A stretch of 64,000 bases of DNA from an uncultured Flavobacteriaceae bacterium (GTDB lineage Bacteria; Bacteroidota; Bacteroidia; Flavobacteriales; Flavobacteriaceae), in contig CANMSI010000005.1 in NCBI GenBank assembly GCA_947500575.1, positions 62,001 to 126,000 of the forward strand, written 5' to 3'. Both the position numbers and the translations under genes were made by a program. Below, in pieces: positions 61,411 to 64,000 of the stretch. A model generated the notes under the pieces. It saw nothing but the letters and a program-made list of their open reading frames with translations. It was not told the origin of the DNA and made no database searches. Position 1 is the first letter of the stretch. Every line of letters begins with the position of its first letter.

Positions 61411-62124
61411 ATGTTACACAAATTAAATTTGGAACATATTTTATTTCTGGACATCGAAACAGTTCCTGAAAATGAGCACTTTAATCAATTAGAAGAGCCA
61501 ACGCAAGAGCTATGGGATCAAAAGACAAAATACAAACGTACCGATGCTATAAGTGCGGAAGATTTCTACAAAAATGCAGGAATATGGGCAGAATTTGGAA
61601 AAATAATTTGCATTTCTGTGGGCTACTTTATCCTCAAAAACGACAAAAGACAATTTAGAGTTACGAGTTTTCACGGAGATGAAATACAGTTACTAAAAGA
61701 ATTTAAAGCGCTACTATCTAGTCATTTTAGTCAAACTAAGCACTTATTATGCGCCCATAATGGAAAGGAATTTGATTTTCCATATATCGCCCGTCGCATG
61801 CTAATAAATAGCGTGGAACTACCTTATAAGTTAAACCTTTTTGGTAAAAAGCCTTGGGAAGTGCCGCACTTAGATACTATGGAATTATGGAAGTTTGGAG
61901 ATTACAAACATTATACTTCTTTAAAGTTAATGGCCAGTGTCTTGGGAATTCCATCTCCCAAAGAAGACATTGATGGAAGCATGGTAAAAGATGTTTACTA
62001 TAAAGAGAAGAATTTAGATCGCATTATTACCTACTGTGAACTAGATGTTGTTACCACGGCTCAGGTTTTTCTAAGATTAAGGAATGAGTCGCTTCTGGTA
62101 CAGGAAGAAATATTACATATTTAG
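61411..62124 (+). CDS. 3'-5' exonuclease, DEDDy type (family-B polymerase-like)
   Basis: 237-residue exonuclease related to the proofreading domain of family-B DNA polymerases, without a polymerase domain. DEDDy residues are visible: Asp and Glu in LFLDIETVPEN, the second Asp in NGKEFDFPYIARRM, and Tyr and Asp in ITYCELDVVTTAQV. I take the ATG at 61411 (MLHKLNLEHILF); a TTG at 61375 is possible. It probably acts on single-stranded DNA or RNA, function unproven. The stop overlaps the S8 protease gene stop by four bases (TTAG). Confidence 0.87.
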   Translation: MLHKLNLEHILFLDIETVPENEHFNQLEEPTQELWDQKTKYKRTDAISAEDFYKNAGIWAEFGKIICISVGYFILKNDKRQFRVTSFHGDEIQLLKEFKALLSSHFSQTKHLLCAHNGKEFDFPYIARRMLINSVELPYKLNLFGKKPWEVPHLDTMELWKFGDYKHYTSLKLMASVLGIPSPKEDIDGSMVKDVYYKEKNLDRIITYCELDVVTTAQVFLRLRNESLLVQEEILHI

Positions 62125-64000
62125 TTCTTATAAAACTTCCCTGTTCTAGTTCCTTGTGTATCCACAAGCGTAATAAAATACATTCCCGAAGCTAAATTAG
62201 ATACCCGAATAGCGGCTTCAGAGGCTTTTCCTTGCTTTATTACAATTCCTGTTGTATTGATAATTTGATATTCCGTTTGCTCAGAAAAATTCCCCTCTAA
62301 ATAAAGTTGATCTGTAGTAGGGTTTGGATACATTGAAAATGCAAGCTCGTTAGAATTCACAATGTTATCTAAGGCGCTACGATCTTTCAAAATTGTAGCA
62401 TTCTCCACATAAGTGAAACCCATAATTTGAGAAAATTCTGATTTTATTCTTGCGTTACACGCGGTTTGAATGCGTAGTTCATAAGTTATTCCTTCCTCCA
62501 AATTTTCCAATGAATAGAAATTACGCAATGTTTGAACCGCATTCCATTGCTCTGCATCTACTTCGCGGTATTCTAAGAAATAATTTGCTTCAGGTATTGC
62601 ATCCCAGTGAAGTTTAACCTTGCCTTTCTCTTCTTCAGACAAATACAGACCTGAAGGCACAAGGGTATTACATGCTGTTAATTGTACCCCAGATACCACT
62701 AATGAAAATTGTTGTTTAGGGTATACTAAATCTCCCTTATGTGAAATGGTAATGGTGTATGCTCCCTTCGGGTTTTCTATTTCCACTTTTTCAAATGGAT
62801 CCACCAAATTGTCTCCCCTACTAGCCCTATCCATTGCTTTAGTTGGGTTTAATTTCCACGGGTAATGAGAAGTCCCTTCTTGGGTAATTCTAATATCCAA
62901 ATCATTGATAAGCGCAGGAGTGGTATTATTTAGATCTCCAGAATTCGTATAATTCCCTGCCGGATCGGTCCATGAAATAGATGCAACCAACGCTTCATTT
63001 TCAGAAGCATTGACCGTAATGGTATAACTTTCACCAGGCACTAGTTCTTCTTCTAGAATTAGACTGCTATACTCTTTTGCAGTGATAATTTCCGCAGCTC
63101 TTTTAGTATTCATAATCCCCCAACCCATTTGGTAATCTGGGCCTGGTAGATTTACATCGTCTGCGCTATGCAGTACCAATCCTTTTAGAGTAGCAGCTCT
63201 CATGTAATTTCCATAGAGTTGTTCGTAATACTGCTGTAATAATAGCATGGAACTTGTTACACCTGGCGTAGCCATAGAGGTTCCAGAAGTTACTCTGTAA
63301 CTTTTTTTCCCTTTGGAATCAGAAGAATAAATAGCAGATCCAACACTAGCAATATCAGGTTTTATTCTGCCATCATCCACCGGACCAAAACTACTATAAT
63401 TGCTAATAGATGCATCTAACAAATTTCCTTGATTATCAATATGAGTATCAGCTGCTGCGACGGTAATGCCATTCTTGGAGGTCGCAAAACCTAGTAGTAA
63501 GTCAAAGCCTGTAGCGCCATTCTCATCAATAGATGCTTCATTATAATGAAGCTGTTGTGCATTGCCAGCAGCAGTTACCATTAGATAATAAGGGGCAGCA
63601 AACATTATCTTATCCCAATCTTGAGAAACATGTAAATAGGCTCCAAAATACCAATCGGGAACATTAGCAGGGTTAATACCATAGGAATGATTGGATAATA
63701 ATAATCCATCCGCTGCCGCATCCAATACCTCTTTTCTATCTTTAGACCAATCACTGCTGATAGCAGTAGCTTCATAAGCCACTCCTGTAGCTCTTCGCTT
63801 TACACCAGAGGCTAGCAAGGTACCCATTACCATGGTAGCATGCGATCCTACTTTTTCTGTTTGGTCCCAAACTGTAACCCTATTATCAAATTCTTGATGA
63901 TTTGTGAGGGCAATCCCTGCATCCCAAACTCCTACTCGCATTCCTTTCCCAGTGACTCCTAAGTTCAATGAGCCATTTGTATAAAGTGCATTGGCTCTGG
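62121..64000 (-). CDS. Secreted S8 (subtilisin-like) serine protease, T9SS cargo (partial, N-terminus beyond edge)
   Basis: Subtilase family protease. The frame is open to the right edge, so the signal peptide and propeptide are missing. The catalytic triad is Asp in VGVWDAGIALT, His in VGSHATMVMGT, and Ser in SGTSMATPGVTSS. After the catalytic domain come a PPC-like beta segment, a possible Fn3 domain, and a C-terminal T9SS sorting domain (SMYPNPTTDQLYLEGNF ... SGMYFITLVDTQ). At least 625 residues are visible. The stop overlaps that of the exonuclease. It is likely an extracellular protease for protein degradation. Confidence 0.93.
   Translation of the reverse strand, partial: RANALYTNGSLNLGVTGKGMRVGVWDAGIALTNHQEFDNRVTVWDQTEKVGSHATMVMGTLLASGVKRRATGVAYEATAISSDWSKDRKEVLDAAADGLLLSNHSYGINPANVPDWYFGAYLHVSQDWDKIMFAAPYYLMVTAAGNAQQLHYNEASIDENGATGFDLLLGFATSKNGITVAAADTHIDNQGNLLDASISNYSSFGPVDDGRIKPDIASVGSAIYSSDSKGKKSYRVTSGTSMATPGVTSSMLLLQQYYEQLYGNYMRAATLKGLVLHSADDVNLPGPDYQMGWGIMNTKRAAEIITAKEYSSLILEEELVPGESYTITVNASENEALVASISWTDPAGNYTNSGDLNNTTPALINDLDIRITQEGTSHYPWKLNPTKAMDRASRGDNLVDPFEKVEIENPKGAYTITISHKGDLVYPKQQFSLVVSGVQLTACNTLVPSGLYLSEEEKGKVKLHWDAIPEANYFLEYREVDAEQWNAVQTLRNFYSLENLEEGITYELRIQTACNARIKSEFSQIMGFTYVENATILKDRSALDNIVNSNELAFSMYPNPTTDQLYLEGNFSEQTEYQIINTTGIVIKQGKASEAAIRVSNLASGMYFITLVDTQGTRTGKFYKN

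Overview
The window is AT-rich chromosomal DNA from a member of the Bacteroidota, most likely a marine Flavobacteriaceae species. The evidence is the gene content: C-terminal type IX secretion (T9SS) sorting domains, lipoproteins with acidic residues after the lipobox cysteine, a LytTR/TPR-kinase pair, a MarC protein, and promoters with the Bacteroidota -7 box TAnnTTTG. I found no tRNA, rRNA, CRISPR array, intact insertion sequence or prophage.

Layout. 1-357 is the 5' part of a class I ribonucleotide reductase small subunit, followed by about 1 kb without a convincing gene but with an 11-bp inverted repeat pair. 1371-5249 holds a small exported-protein pair divergent from a LytTR response regulator and its TPR histidine kinase. 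5246-19404 is mostly housekeeping: DUF3109, MarC, S41 protease, dCMP deaminase, HupE, TerB/DnaJ, bacilliredoxin, PlsC, HD hydrolase, Tat-exported oxidoreductase, radical SAM, enoyl-CoA hydratase, NtrY-like kinase and HemJ. 19559-30812 has a large BNR-repeat exported protein, EcsC, a Cys-motif/CarboxypepD_reg membrane protein, a MATE transporter, ferrochelatase and a 1174-residue TraB/GumN protein.

30806-38720 is a six-gene minus-strand operon that is the best candidate for an undescribed system. It encodes a long coiled-coil protein, a 350-residue protein, a classic (Vps4/katanin-like) AAA ATPase, a 416-residue protein and two membrane proteins. None has a function I can name apart from the ATPase fold.

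39080-43775 carries a lipoprotein, a DUF1460 amidase-like protein and two ThuA paralogues flanking a cupin. 43813-52158 is an AraC regulator divergent from hemA-hemC-hemD-hemE-GNAT-hemF-PhzF-hemB. With hemH (26025) and hemJ (18853) the window encodes every step from glutamyl-tRNA to protoheme except the aminomutase HemL. The steps shown use an oxygen-dependent HemF, implying aerobic heme synthesis. 52189-55167 has a serine hydrolase, a CNNM/CBS protein and an O6-alkylguanine methyltransferase. The window ends with two T9SS-secreted proteases (M4 and S8), two lipoproteins and a DEDDy exonuclease.

Gene packing is tight. Several convergent pairs overlap at their stop codons, and many codirectional neighbours overlap by one to four bases.
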